A stretch of DNA of 64,000 nucleotides from Paralithodes platypus (GCA_032716605.1 CM064545.1:12183479-12247478); one strand, 5' to 3'. Shown: positions 1-12,035, counted from the first letter of the stretch. The notes: generated by a model from the letters alone, not told the origin. Numbers and translations are program-made.

Positions 1-562
1 GTTTGTAACTTTGTGAGCCGTATACGCTGGCGGAGGTATGTGTTCTACCAATCACCTCCACAATTAATTGGCTTTATCCTTGGTGTATACGGTAACTGGC
101 CTCCAACTTTCGTAACAATCTGTTTATAGCTTTTTGATAGGCTATATCTTGTGTACAGACAAACAAATATACAGACAAAAAGACAAACAAATGGAGGCAA
201 AAACAATATCCTCCAACTTCTTTGGCGGAGGTATTGATAATCATGTGCAGTTGCACGTAACGTATTTCATACCATCGGATCACATTTTCTTTCACTCCTG
301 CACGAGAGAACCAATACTGGGGCACACTGGGCAAAATGTGAAAATAGGACTCTGACCGTGTCTAAGAATTTGATGAGATTATGTACAGTTGTCTACAGAT
401 GATACAAAGACACCCTGGGTCTGTCCCAGACCTCAATCAAGAATAGTCTAATAAGGATAGAGCTCTTAAAGGAGCTCCCAATTGATCCCTAGTCTTGACC
501 AAGCACCCCTGAAGATGGCTCTGCCATCGGTGGTACATCGTCTGCACACTTACAAATGTAAG
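1..562. other. Unassigned AT-rich DNA
   Basis: Short open frames occur on both strands, but none shows a recognisable domain or codon pattern. I see no RNA gene or repeat boundary. Probably intergenic. Confidence 0.4.
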
Positions 563-742
563 TGAAATGCTTTTGCTTTTGCTTGAATTTTCCACAAACA
601 CAGCTGTGACCGTGTTGTTTTGGTACCGTGCTTGTATCTGCCGCCACGCCAGATGGCGTGGCGGCAGATACAAGCACGGTACCAAAACAACACGGTCACA
701 GCTGTGTTTGTGGAAAATTCAAGCAAAAGCAAAAGCATTTCA
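563..742. repeat. 180-bp near-perfect palindrome
   Basis: The left arm (563-651) and right arm (654-742) are exact reverse complements by eye, separated only by the two bases at 652-653. Apparent ORFs on both strands here mirror each other because of the symmetry. The arms contain no transposase or tRNA boxes. It could be a fold-back MITE, a templated inverted duplication, or an assembly or library artefact. Confidence 0.85.
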
Positions 743-1570
743 TATGTCACTTCTCTCACAAAGGTAAGGTGAAGTGCTTAGTCAGGACAAACTGGATTTT
801 AGGTCACGTATGGGATATAATGTTCTAAATGTATACTATAGCTTTGTCATAGAGTATTAGTCACCACAATATATGTCTTTACCGCTGCATATTAAATTAT
901 TTTTCCTTAGACTTTGTGGGTTAAATAAGGGTGATGGCGGCCATCTTGGATCAGCTGAAAACTAATATTTTTCATTTTGTTACCGTAGTTTTTGTATTTT
1001 GTCATATTCTATATCAATACTAACCCTGCGGGGGTCTGCGTGCGGCAGCCCCCAGGTTAGGTTAGGTTGTTAGGTTAGGGTAATGACAAAATATGGTTTT
1101 AGGGGGCATGTTTTAATATTTCAAAATAATGGGTAAATATGAATTTCCAGAAGGAAAAACACCTTAAAACACACTAATCAATGAAGGAACTGATGAGAAA
1201 AAAGATTATAATACAAAAAACACATACGTGACCTGAAATCCAATTTGACCCTTAGTCATAAGTAGGGTGTATCTATGAGTATACAGTATATAGTATACTC
1301 ACTTACGAGTAGGCCTATATACAGTATAATCATGGCTGACTGAGTCAAGATTCCAGAGACATTATCTTGGTAAATAGCTGACTCATAGATGCTGGCATTT
1401 GTGTCATTACAGATGTTTGTTATGGCTCAAGAACCTTGACATCAATCTGAAGACGAAAACACCTGATCAGCTGTACAGTCCCGTGTTGTGTGAAGCAGCC
1501 ACTTTTAATATGACTATAGTATAGCGGGGTTGGTCGTCTGACGTCTGATGCTCAACAATTTACAGATGTT
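743..1570. other. Unassigned DNA with short telomere-like motif
   Basis: No gene is seen. At 1054-1080 there are several TTAGG-type units (GGTTAGGTTAGGTT, then TTAGGTTAGGG), matching the canonical arthropod telomere repeat but only about 27 bp long. The rest is AT-rich without visible structure. Confidence 0.4.
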
Positions 1571-1988
1571 TTAACCCTTGTGTAGCGGGTGCTCTGTGGC
1601 CGTTTTGGGCCTTTCCGGGCCGTTCTGACTGCTATATCAACCATCAGTATGAAAGGAACGGTATTGCGCCGAAAACTAGGTGGAAATCGCTACACAATGA
1701 CGCCACATACAGCTACGTAGCACTCGTGGAACACTGACAGTGTTACCTCGAAGATGGAAGTTTAGCTGATTTTGCTACCTTGCTCACTTTTAGCGAACTA
1801 TTGGTTACACTGTCATCCTCCCGCGCGGTGGGGGAACTGGAGTTAGTGTGGGCCGGGAGGCCACAGATGTCAGACGTATGGATCATTACTATCCCACCCA
1901 TTTTCACTCGATTTCCACCCTTTTTTCACCCGTTTTTTGCCAGTTTTTTCAACTCGACTTATGTTGCGCGCCGCTCTTTAAGGGTTAA
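1571..1988. mobile_element. TTAA-flanked MITE, family A-like
   Basis: It begins TTAACCCTTGTGTAGCGGG and ends GCGCCGCTCTTTAAGGGTTAA, so CCC...GGG ends sit inside a TTAA duplication. Its right end resembles the end of the related element at 9192-9677 (both end in GCGCGCCGC followed by AAGGGTTAA with slight variation). There is no coding capacity. TTAA targets and CCC/GGG ends are the hallmark of piggyBac transposases, so a non-autonomous piggyBac-type element is the best reading. Confidence 0.65.
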
Positions 1989-3511
1989 ATAATATAAATA
2001 AATAGCTTAATCTACTCACGTTGTATTATATGCCATTCACTTGATCGGTTATCTTTAATGTAAGACATACCCTCAATTTCATGTTCTTGGTTTGTGTGGA
2101 GTGTGAGGTTGGAATTACTTGCTTATAGAATATTATTCATGAATACACAGAAAAACAATAAATGGTCTACTGGTTGAGTTGACCGGTCACCCGTATCGGT
2201 ATGTCTTTATTTACTCCTCACCAATTAAGCAGCGTAAGTAATATGAGGACCTGTATGATTCACAGTGTGTGTGTGTTTGATTATTTACTTTTCAGTAAAC
2301 GTACGAACACTATGGGGAACATATATGGACGAAATCCATCCATACAGGTACTGATACAAATTTAAATTGTAGGAACAAAACCAATACAATATATAGACGT
2401 TGAGTAACCTGCACATATAACAAATGCATTATATTATATAAAGTATTCTATACAGAAAACGGTGAAGTTGCTGCACAAATACTAGATTGTATACATGGAA
2501 TGTAGCACAATATATTTAGTTGTAGTAGCATATGGACTGTAAGGTAGGACAATAATCATAATGACAGAATGGGGATCACAATTAAAACATCATGAGTGAC
2601 AACAGTAGCCTACTATTTAGACATAGCCTATAAGAGCTATTATGGAATGTGAACAATTATGAGATACTGAGTACTGCAAGCGGTAGCCTATATATATTAG
2701 AAACTATATAGTTGTTCATTCTTAGTATCTAGTATGAACAGTCTCGATGTTACGTAATCTGGGTTGATTTAGCATTACGTATCTTTCCGTAGTCTTAAGT
2801 TGAACGCTTTCCGTAGTCCTAAGTTGAATGCTTCCGTAACCTTAGGTTGGACGTCCACAATTGGGAAGAATATATTATTCTGTAGTTGTATATGGGAAAG
2901 TATTGTAGGATTATAATTCCCATATACAGTATATATTTGTATATTATATATTAAAATTGTTTATAAGTATCTCATTGTATAAAGATGGGATACATTTTCC
3001 ATATGCTATGCGCATGCGCGGATAGTCACGAGAGACACAAAGACGTGGCTCTCGTTCTCCTCTCCAACCAACCTCCGTCCCCGCTACACACGCTAAGCCT
3101 TCTTCATAGTTCATATATTATATTAGGTGTTTTTGCTTCACTATCATCTCATCTTCATATAGTCACTACATCATTTGTAAGTTATCATGAAATGTAAAGT
3201 AAATATCTAGCCTATCCTAGCCTCTTTCCATACGCTTCTTTATCCTACTAACCCACTCAAGTCAACTAGCCTATCTTCCGCCCTCTTTCAATCACCAGCT
3301 GAGTTCATTATAAAAGGTAAATAAATATTCTATATGTGTTAATCTTCCAAATTAAATATATACAGTCCACTTCATCTAAATTAACCATATAAGTGGTCCT
3401 TCGACCTTTCACTAGTTCCCCCCCCCCCCTCTTTTTTTGTTTGTGTGTTTCGGCGGTTGGTGGTAGCCTAGCCTTAGTGGGTTTTTTTGTGCCGTACTTC
3501 GTCCGTACCTC
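1989..3511. other. Unassigned AT-rich DNA
   Basis: Long AT-rich tract with a poly-C/poly-T stretch near 3420-3440. Short ORFs show no recognisable domain. A small internal near-repeat (CTTTCCGTAGTC / CTTCCGTAACC) occurs near 2785-2850. Nothing else is supported. Confidence 0.35.
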
Positions 3512-3838
3512 ATGACCCAGGGCTTTTGGCCTCATGGTTCCGCGGGTGGTGGGCTAGGGGATGATTTTCCTGCGGTTTCTGATAGGCCTGTGTACCCGGG
3601 GCCTCTTAGGAAAGTGGCGATTTTGGGCCACTTCTACGTGAGAACTATTTACGTGCACAGCCCCGTGTACCGGCCTTTCTTTGCGGTTACTCCTCTGGCC
3701 GCCCCAGGTGCCCGTCTGTTTTCAGAAACTCTGGCAATATGTCGCCGGTTCTTTGCACAAGACGAGAATGTGCAAATAGACAGGGCATACGACCATGATA
3801 TTAGAGTAGACCAACAAAATCAGTATAGTCTAGAATAA
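3512..3838 (+). other. Unassigned 108-codon open frame in a GC-rich island
   Basis: A 108-codon frame from ATG lies in a locally GC-rich stretch (about 3490-3760) that stands out from AT-rich flanks. I do not recognise the protein: it has no signal peptide, membrane segment or repeat. It lies about 0.7 kb upstream of the BEL/Pao gag start, so it may be part of that element's long terminal repeat or leader, where open frames occur by chance. It could also be an old exon remnant. No second LTR is available for comparison because the element is truncated at its 3' end. Confidence 0.2.
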
Positions 3839-4563
3839 TAAACTTCTTCATAGACGGTACAGTATTTACTAATTAAATTGGCACTAAGATTAAAATCATC
3901 CATACTGTACTGTTTAATAATTTCAAAAGTTAAGGTTATTCAATGTAGATCAAAATTATACTGTAAACTAACTTCCTTATTTATTCACATATCTTTCTAA
4001 ATTCTACTCTCGTCGTGTGCCCTGAAGGCGGGGTAATATGATAGTTGATAGGCTGAGTGTGTGTTAATCCAACTCAAAACTTTTTCCCTTGTGACTTCTT
4101 GATATGAACTTTTCCTGTGTACAATTTCCATAATTATTAAATTTAATAATATCAAATTAGCGGTACCCATTGAGTTTAGCCTGATTAAATTACCCTATTG
4201 GCTCTCTCTCTCTTAAAATTCTTGAATTTATTATAACTTAAAATCGGTACCTCTTTTTTTACATCGAGAAACTTTTGGCCTATACTGTATTGTACTAAAT
4301 TACCCTCCCGGCTTTTCTTAAATTATGATTCTATAATTTCTAAAATCTAAATAAAAACTATTATGTAAAGAGTTAAATTGAAAGGCTCCAGACTGCTAGT
4401 CTACATTTTGGGCAAAATTCTTATTCCGCATTTCGTGAGGGTGTTTTATTTTCAGCTCGCGGTTTAATTTGATTTCTCGGAGTACTGTATTGTTGTCTGC
4501 AACGTATTCGGACTAGCATTGATAGTTTGATTTAACATCACTAAGTTTCCTTCCCCTATAATC
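3839..4563 (+). other. Probable BEL/Pao leader or LTR region, boundaries not defined
   Basis: AT-rich DNA upstream of gag with an AATAAA-like sequence near 4350. The position fits a 5' LTR plus leader, but with no 3' LTR in the window I cannot place LTR ends or a primer-binding site. Confidence 0.3.
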
Positions 4564-5444
4564 ATGGCTACAAGTTTACAACGGCGTCAGGCTGGGCTTA
4601 AGGGCTCTTTGACGGTATTGACTTCTGACATCGACGACTTCCTTGAATCGGCGTCTGGGGTGGAGGTGGAGGCCAGGTTGCTCAGTATTCAAAAGCAACT
4701 TGACAAGTATGAGGTCACACAGGAGGACCTGGCCGACATTTACGAGACGGACGCCGAGTATATCAAGGAGTTGAGAGAGGATACCCGGTATTTGGAGGGC
4801 ATACAAGTAATCGTTGCCACTTTAAAGGGGGTCTTGGTTCCAGAGGTCAAGAGGGAGTCGACTCGACCTGAGCCAAAGAAGTCCACCGTTAAATTACCAT
4901 ATCTTACTCTTCCAAAATTTGAGGGTGATGCCACATTGTGGTCGGGGTTTTGGGAGATGTTCAAGTGTACCATCCATGACAATCCCGACTCACAGATATA
5001 CAACGCTTCACCTATCTGAAGGGTCAGCTTCTGGGTGATGCATATAAGCTAGTCGAAGGATTCATTGTCGAAAGTGCAAGTTATGCCCCAGCAATAGAGC
5101 TCCTGCAAGAGACATATGGGCATCCAGATCGAATCAAGGCAGCTTATGTTACCCAATTCAATCAATTAGCGTCACCCAAATACCAAACAGCTGACCTGAA
5201 GAACTTCTATGCCAATACAGAGAGTGTGATGAGGTCAATCATTAGCCATGGAATTTGTTTGGAGGAATTTTGTGTGGTGACTCTTGTCAATAAATTACCA
5301 TCACCACTAAAAGAAATCATAAAACGGGAAATGGGAGACTTGAGCCTGGATTATAAGACATTCACCCATTGCTTCCAAGCTGAAGTGTATTTGGCAGGTC
5401 AAGACAAAGTAGGGGGTTACGGCAACATTTACCACCCAAAGTGA
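4564..5444 (+). pseudogene. gag: BEL/Pao gag (DUF1759-type), frameshifted
   Basis: Gag forms the particle and binds genomic RNA. Codons 1-151 (4564-5019) carry a charged, probably helical N-terminus, then LPKFEGDATLWSGFWEMF, the conserved entry to the DUF1759/Pao-gag region. The frame then breaks at about 5005. The continuation is in the next frame from 5007 (FTYLKGQLLGDA, later LLQETYGHP and KLPSPLKE) to 5444, all typical of this family. The ATG at 4564 is chosen because it precedes the conserved N-terminal region, with no stop before the frameshift. Further 3', 5455-5630 contains degenerate zinc-knuckle residues (CVLCSGTNHLWYKC) among stops. Confidence 0.85.
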
Positions 5445-5789
5445 ATACAGGAAATTGAACTGTGTCCTGTGTAGTGGCACCAATCATTTGTGGTACAAGT
5501 GTATGAAGTTTAACTCTTAAAGTTAAAAGAGCCCGTCAACTACGTCTCTGCACTGGGTGCTTGTCAAAAGAGCATGGCCATTCGGGTTGTACTAACCCTA
5601 ACATAAGAAACTGAAAGTTTTGTAAGGGCAAACACTTTCATTCTCTATGTACACAGAAACAAGGGAAGGACAGTATAACAGCGGAGGATAACACCAAGAG
5701 AGAGCATACTGCTGCTACTTCGACTACAATATCCGTTGCCACAGGTAAAAATACAGTAATCTTGCCCACCGTACAGCTGCCAGTATAGG

Positions 5790-8748
5790 GTAAGGATAAT
5801 AATTGTGTTAAAATCAGATCGCTACTAGACCAATCTTCTCAGAGGACCTTTGTGAAGTCTTCTGTTCTATCCTCCCTTTCCTACAATTCTAAAGGAACTG
5901 AAGAGTTATGTCTTCACGGATTTACCGGAAAACATGCCTGTAGGGAATATAATGTTGTGGCACTGCAATACAAACACAGAGGTAAATTTCATCATCTAGA
6001 CGTAATAGTGGTTGATGAATTGCCAGAACATAAAGGTGAACTTAGCCTAAAGTCTAAACTGGTTAGTTTACAAAGTAAAGGCATAACATTGGCCGATCCT
6101 CATGCAACGGACACAGATCAATTGGAGCTGCTCATCGGTGCGGATCACTACTACGATATAGTGCGACCTGGGTATAAAAGGTCAGGTAGCCTAATTCTGC
6201 TTCCTACCAAGTACGGGTACGTCATAAGTGGTTCATATGTGGCACAACCTACCAGCTCCAGCACTGAAGTAATTACTGTATTGAAAGTAGCAGTAACCCC
6301 AATGGACGAATACATGTCCACTGGCAATATTCCACCATGCAAAAATGACTTAAATGTTTTGTGGGAAATAGATCATATCGGGATAACCCCGAAGGAATAC
6401 TCACAAGTTGAGCGTCAAGCACTATCGTCGTATGAGGATACCGTTACCTACGATCCTGACAGCCAACAATATAAAGTGAGACTACCCTGGAACAATTACA
6501 AGGATCAGCTGCCAACTAACAAGGGTTTGGCCATAGGCCGTCTTCGAGGTCTTCAGAGAAGATTCATCAAAGAGCCTAACTTTTGCGAGGAATACTCAAA
6601 AGTCATAAAGGAGCAGGTGTCCCGTGGTTTTATAGAAGAGGTGCCTTTTGACAATTCAGATACCGGACATTACTTTGCTCATCATGGAGTGGTCAAGGAG
6701 AGAAATGTACGCCAGTGCGTATCGTCTTCGACTGTTCAGCCAAGGTGAGTGATCGTCAGCCTAGCCTTAATGACTGCTTGCATTCTGGACCTTCACTGGT
6801 ACCAGACTTAGCGCAGGTTTTACTCCGGTTTAGACTCAATAAGTATGCCTGGGTGTCTGATATCGAGAAGGCGTTTCTGATGTTAAAACTCCATGACGAC
6901 GACCAAGACTATACTCGGTTTATGTGGCCAAAATGTCCACAGCAGCTAGATTCCCCCCTCATTTGTTACAGATTCCGGACGGTTTTATTTGGCGCTACAT
7001 GTTACCAATTTCTTTTAAACGCCACCATTTTAAATCACTTGTCAAATGTCAGTGCAGATCCGCAGGTTATTCAGCAGATTCGGTCAGGGCTATACATCGA
7101 CAATTTACTGGGTACAGGTAATGATGAAGATTTCCTGATTCATACCTATGGTGAAGTCTGAGAAATTATGAATGACGCCCATCTACATCTACGTGAATGG
7201 GCGACAAATAGTTCTGTTATGCGGACTGTACTGCAACGGGATGGTGTGGCGGCGGTACAGCAGGAACATGTGAGGGTGCTGGGATTGTTTTGGGAGACGG
7301 ACACAGATACCCTCTCATTCGGCGTTCAGTACGCGCAATATTCGCAGATTACAGAACGGATTTGTTTGAGTATGACGGCTAAACTTTTTGACCCCTTGGG
7401 GATAGTTCTACCGGTGTCGATCAAATCAAGATTATTCCTTCAGCAATTATGAAGGATAAAATTAAGTTGGGATGAGGTTTTGACTGGCGATTTGGTTCAG
7501 GAGTGGGAAGACATTATTTCGGATCTTCGTCTCTGTAAGGGTTTTAATTTTCCTCGGAGAGTTGTCATGGACCATCCTGTTTCCATTCATGCCTTCTCAG
7601 ACGCTAGCAAGGTCGCGTACGGCACCGCCATATACTTTGTTGACACAAGTGGCAGCCGTCTAGTCATGGCGAAGGCGAAAGTCGCCCCAATCAAATACCT
7701 TTCCATCCAAAAATTAAAGCTAACTGCAGTTCTGTTGGCTGCTAGACTCGTTCACTTTATCGAGGAAACTTTTAAAAATTTGCTAAACATCTCGGAGACA
7801 GTTATATGGAGTGACAGCCAAATTACGCTCTACTGGTTACATAGCCGAAAGAAGCTACCAGTGTACGTCACCAACTGTGTCGATGAGATTCATACCCTGC
7901 TCCCAACCGCACAGTTCCGGTATCTGTCTACCAAACAGAATCCAAGTGACTGCATTACTCGTGGTGTATCTGCTAAATTTCTCAAATCTTCTGCATTGTG
8001 GTGGAATGGCCCATGCTGGCTTAATAATCCCAACGAATGGCCAGAAAACACAGATTTGAGCGAGCAACACACTGCTATTGTGGCACCGGTAATTGACTCG
8101 GTGCCTGAAGATGACACACGGCTATGGGACTGGGATAGATTCAGCAGCTATGAGAAGTTACAACGTGTAACAGCATGGGTGATACGGTTTGTAGAAAATG
8201 TAAAAGCAAAAATTAAAGGCACACCGCCCACAGGTAGTGCTTACCTCAATGTGAAAGAGATCAGAATTGCAGATCAATTATTACATAAGCTCTGTCAACA
8301 AGAAATATATACGCAGGAATATAAATTACTGGTTAAGGGAACAAAGTCCAGGAATAGCCTGATCAACCAGTTAGGCTTACACTTGAAGGGGAATTTGATA
8401 CATTGTGGAGGCAGATTACGATTGGCAGTACTCTCCGAGGCAAGTAAGTATCCAATACTAATGCCCCCCAATCATCCCTTCACCCATCTTATCATCGATA
8501 GGTGTCACCGACTCTGTTGTCATTATGGGGTTGGTCATATAGTCACCTATGTCCGACAAAGATGGTGGGTGCCTAGAATCAGGCAGGTGGTCAAGAAAGT
8601 CCTACACAAATGCTTAAAATGTAGGCGGGTACAGGGAACACATTATGATCCCGTCGGACTTCCTCCCTCACCAAACCTGCGAACCACCCTAGGTGATCCT
8701 TACAAAGTTACCGGGGTTGACTACAGTGGAGCAATCCCTTCCCTGTGA
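5790..8748 (+). pseudogene. pol: BEL/Pao pol: protease, RT, RNase H, partial integrase
   Basis: Pol matures the polyprotein, copies the RNA and integrates the DNA. In order: a DUF1758-type retropepsin whose active-site region reads LLDQSSQ, so the usual Asp-Ser/Thr-Gly is lost; the BEL RT N-terminus (to 6748); the RT core after a frameshift (6715-7161) with DIEKAF and YIDNLL (BEL elements often have an Asn in this motif); a TGA at 7159; RT C-terminal/connection to a second TGA at 7450; RNase H with AFSDASKVAYG and SDSQITLYWL; then the HHCC zinc domain (HRLCCHYG...CLKCRR) and the first residues of the integrase core (VTGVDYSG). The catalytic DDE region is missing. Inactive. Confidence 0.88.
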
Positions 8749-8763
8749 AAGATTCACCCAATC

Positions 8764-8960
8764 TTAACCCCCTCCGACTCATATGACGCGATCGCGTCAT
8801 ATGGCGGTTTTGCCAAAATACTCATATGACGCTAGTGCGTCATATGAACCTATATTAATATCTCTCTAATAAGTTATATGACGCTCTAGCGTCATTTAGG
8901 CCTCAGTAAGTTAGATAAGTTTGATCAGAATCTGTCGAATGGCTCCGTTACGGCCTAGAG
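8764..8960. repeat. End of a TTAA-type MITE with TGACGC palindromes (family G)
   Basis: It starts TTAACCCCCTCCGACTCA and carries two 24-bp dyads of the form CATATGACGC-N4-GCGTCATATG (around 8778-8801 and 8823-8846) plus a third shorter one near 8876-8896. The same arrangement, reversed, is found near 53105-53189. I cannot place the other end of this copy. Confidence 0.55.
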
Positions 8961-9191
8961 GATATATAATTTATATGCATGTGTAAGGTCATTAAATTTG
9001 GTTTAGTAATAATCGAGAAAAAGCCATTTATAACCCATTGCTTGTGGGAGACGTTCATGAACTCCATGGCAATTTATATAATGGGACTCAATAATGGAGT
9101 TATAACTTGTGTACAACCCATGGACACTGCCACCACTCTCGATATCTTGAGAGAATATATTTATTAAATATATATAGAGTAATATCAGTCC

Positions 9192-9677
9192 TTAATACCT
9201 TACGAGCGGTCTAGGCGGTAATTTACATGTACCGCCCAGCGGGGTGTTTTTACCCTAAATAGGGTTGTTTACGTGATCATTTTCATGCCTAAATAAGACC
9301 CAGAGCGTAAAACAAGTATCTATTCCTGAAAGGGCATAAACAGAGCTTTCCAATGACACCCCAACCATCCTTGTACGACCACTGGTTTTCTTGCAACGAT
9401 CGCGCAACATGAGTGCAAAAACCATGTAATTAGGTACTTTCCCTACATAATTCCCTGTGTAGCGAGTGTGAGGGGAATGGAAGGGTGGTTTTCACTTCAG
9501 TTGGCCCACCGCGGTGGTGGGCGGCGGTCATAGCCTTACTACGCTCCTCACACCGCTCAGCTCTCTCTCTCTGCAACATTACGTGCTGAAAATGGCACAT
9601 GACATAAGTTGTGAACCGCCACTTAGTCCAAATTTATTTCACACGACATAAGTTGCGCGCCGCCAAAGAAGGGTTAA
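9192..9677 (-). mobile_element. TTAA-flanked MITE, family A (reverse)
   Basis: Bounded by TTAA at 9192-9195 and 9674-9677, with one end reading ACCTTACGAGCGG and the other GCGCGCCGC...AAGGGTTAA. The interior is strongly similar to copies at 13401-13888, 23726-24206, 26523-27006 and 30253-30729: all share a CCTGAAAGGGC-like segment, a TTTCCAATGACAC-like segment and a CCGCCCAGCGGGG-like segment near one end. No coding capacity. Confidence 0.8.
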
Positions 9678-9767
9678 AGATATAACAGAAAGGGAACAGA
9701 AATGTGAATAAACTTCACATCAAATTTATTAAATGTTAACTTAGAACTTATATTGGATAAGCTATAA

Positions 9768-10960
9768 GTGTATGGGGTCCGAGGTATTGCTCACAATTGG
9801 ATACAAACTTATTTAAGCAATAGACAACAATTTGTATCATTTAATGAATCTAAATCTAACAAGTGTCCAATTACTTGTGGAGTGCCACAAGGATCAATAC
9901 TAGGGCCCTTGCTGTACCTTCTATATGTAAATGACATAGTAAATATTTAATCTGTCTTACCAATAGTATTACCTGTGGAGTGCCACAAGGATCAATACTA
10001 GGGCCCTTATTGTACCTTCTATATGTAAATGACATAGTAAATATTTCATCTGTCTTAACGATATTAATTGCTGATGACACAAATGTATTCCTTGCAGGCA
10101 AAAATATTTATGATTTGATAATTAATATGCACCAAGAATTGAACAAACTTTACGAATGGGTAAATGTCAATAAACTAGCCATAAATATTTCTAAAACTAA
10201 TTTTATGAATTTGGTAAAGGTCAATTTCGATAATAATAACGTGAATTTCCATATTAACAATGTACAACTAAAGAAAGTCGATAAAACCAATTTGTTAGAG
10301 GTCATAATCGTTTCCAAACTGACCTGGAAGGAGCATATATTGTATGTGAGAAATATGATCTCGAAGGGAACAGGCATTTTATGCAAAGCAAGAAAATTAC
10401 TGAATATGTCGACACTTATATCACTGTATAATAGCTTTGTATATCCTTACATAACATATGGTGTGGAGGTGTGGGGCGCTGCTAGTGAATGTCATATTCA
10501 AAGTGTAATAACAACACAGAAGAAAATCATAAGAATAATTGCATCTGCCAAGTACAGAGACCACGCAGGCTCTCTATTTCTTCATTAAAGATATTACCAT
10601 CCTCAAAAGTCTATTTGTACTGCATGTAAAAAAATTATGTTTACCTTTATTAAGCGCACTGTACCCCCATCCTTGCATGATATGTTCACCTTTATTAAGC
10701 GCACTGTACCCCCATCCTTGCATGATATGTTTACCTTTATTAAGCGCACTGTACCCCCATCCTTGCATGATATGTTTCACACAAATGAGGAGTTTCATAC
10801 ATATTTCACCAGAGAGAGAGGACAATGACGAATTGAAAGAGGTAGGACATCTATGGTATTTGCGACTTTTAGATATAGGGGAGCATATATATGGAACAAT
10901 ATATCAGCGAAGTTCAACTATGAATGTTAATTTGTAACCTTTAAGAACAGATTAAAACAG
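9768..10960 (+). pseudogene. Non-LTR retrotransposon RT fragment with internal duplications
   Basis: This is the C-terminal half of a CR1/Jockey-group reverse transcriptase. The frame gives WIQTYLSNRQQFVSF and GVPQGSILGPLLYLLYVNDI, then the catalytic region as IADDTNVFLAG (10060s), NKLAINISKTNFM, and the thumb (LYNSFVYPYITYGVEVWG). The N-terminal RT and the endonuclease are missing, so it is 5' truncated. About 95 bp around the GVPQGS motif are duplicated in tandem (about 9874-9960 and 9970-10055), with a stop between the copies. A second, 45-bp triplication lies at 10637-10771. The last part shifts frame. A dead copy; the clade is assigned by recall. Confidence 0.8.
10637..10771 (+). repeat. 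45-bp unit repeated three times in frame
   Basis: Three adjacent 45-bp units each translate to MFTFIKRTVPPSLHD. The copies are nearly identical, so the amplification is recent relative to decay of the surrounding RT. It extends the LINE ORF C-terminus without shifting frame. Confidence 0.9.
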
Positions 10961-10964
10961 TATT

Positions 10965-11375
10965 TATTAAATGAATAATGTGTGTGTGTGTGTGTGTGTT
11001 AATCATTATGTAGATATACAGTATAGTACTTGGTCGAGCTTATGTGTGTGTGTGTGTGTGTTAATCATTATGTAGATATACAGTATAGTACTTGGTCGAG
11101 CTTATGTACAGTTAATGAATAATGTGTGTGTGTGTGTGTGTGTGTGTTAATCATTATGTAGATATACAGTATAGTACTTGGTCGAGCTTATGTACAGTTA
11201 ATGAATAATGTGTGTGTGTGTGTGTGTGTGTGTTAATCATTATGTAGATATACAGTATAGTACTTGGTCGAGCTTATGTACAGTTAATGAATAATGTGTG
11301 TGTGTGTGTGTGTGTGTGTTAATCATTATGTAGATATACAGTATAGTACTTGGTCGAGCTTATGTACAGTTAAGA
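10965..11375 (+). repeat. Minisatellite, about 85-bp unit x5, containing (TG)n
   Basis: Five copies of a unit consisting of a TG run, TTAATCATTATGTAGATATA, CAGTATAGTACTTGGTCGAG, CTTATGTACAG and TTAATGAATAA. It directly follows the LINE ORF end (...QYLLNE), so it probably arose by expansion of the LINE 3' tail. The TG run length varies among units. Confidence 0.9.
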
Positions 11376-12035
11376 GCATAATTATGTTCCGGCTCAGGTG
11401 GTCATCTCCTCTCTCCCCTGTTTTACCAGGAGAAAAAACGGTGTTCTGCTGGTTCCCCTGAACTCACCCCTCCCCCCCTGATTCCCCACACCCGTGTTCC
11501 CTACTTCTCTCTCCCCCCACCCCCTCCAACACACACTTGTCTCTCCCTCCCCAATTCTAAGTTACTGGAACTTTCCATGCTCGTTTAATTTCCTGAACAT
11601 ATATTTAATGTATGTTATGCTGTCATTCAATTTATCATGATTCTAAAGCATGCAAGTAAATATTCATCATCTATTCCTTACTACCTATTTTTGTATTTGC
11701 TTAATGTCAATATTACCCTGCATTCTTTGTATAATTATGAAGGTAATGAGAATCTATTTTGACAAAATATTCATCCTTTATGTTACGTCTATGTTTAAGA
11801 ACACAGTCTATGTTAAGTAATATATATACACACATACACACACACACGAGTTTAATGTTACAGTATCTACTCAATCTTTAGAATACTCTGTATATTATTT
11901 TGTATATAATATCAAATAAATCCTGCTACTCCGTAGCAGTTGATAACACATTATGCCATGTGCTTCACATTAGAGATGTGACATAGTCTGATGACCTTAG
12001 CATTATGTTAGGGATTCAATTAATTATCTTCATGT

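Larger units (their letters stand above)
4564..8748 (+). mobile_element. Decayed BEL/Pao LTR retrotransposon, 3' truncated
   Basis: Gag, zinc-knuckle, protease, RT, RNase H and integrase-zinc regions follow each other on the plus strand in the order of BEL/Pao elements. Several frameshifts and stops break the polyprotein. The integrase is lost soon after its zinc domain, at the start of the catalytic core. A MITE-like sequence (TTAACCCC and TGACGC palindromes) begins about 16 bp later at 8764, suggesting the loss coincides with a later insertion or rearrangement. No 3' LTR is seen. The element is dead. Confidence 0.9.

Noticed and set aside
134..828. Mirrored ORFs on both strands
   Set aside because: Those near 437-828 arise from the palindrome at 563-742; those at 74-355 have no domain or coding signature.
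10965..11375. CRISPR-like array
   Set aside because: Adjacent near-identical 85-bp units with (TG)n and no unique spacers; eukaryotic minisatellite in a LINE tail.
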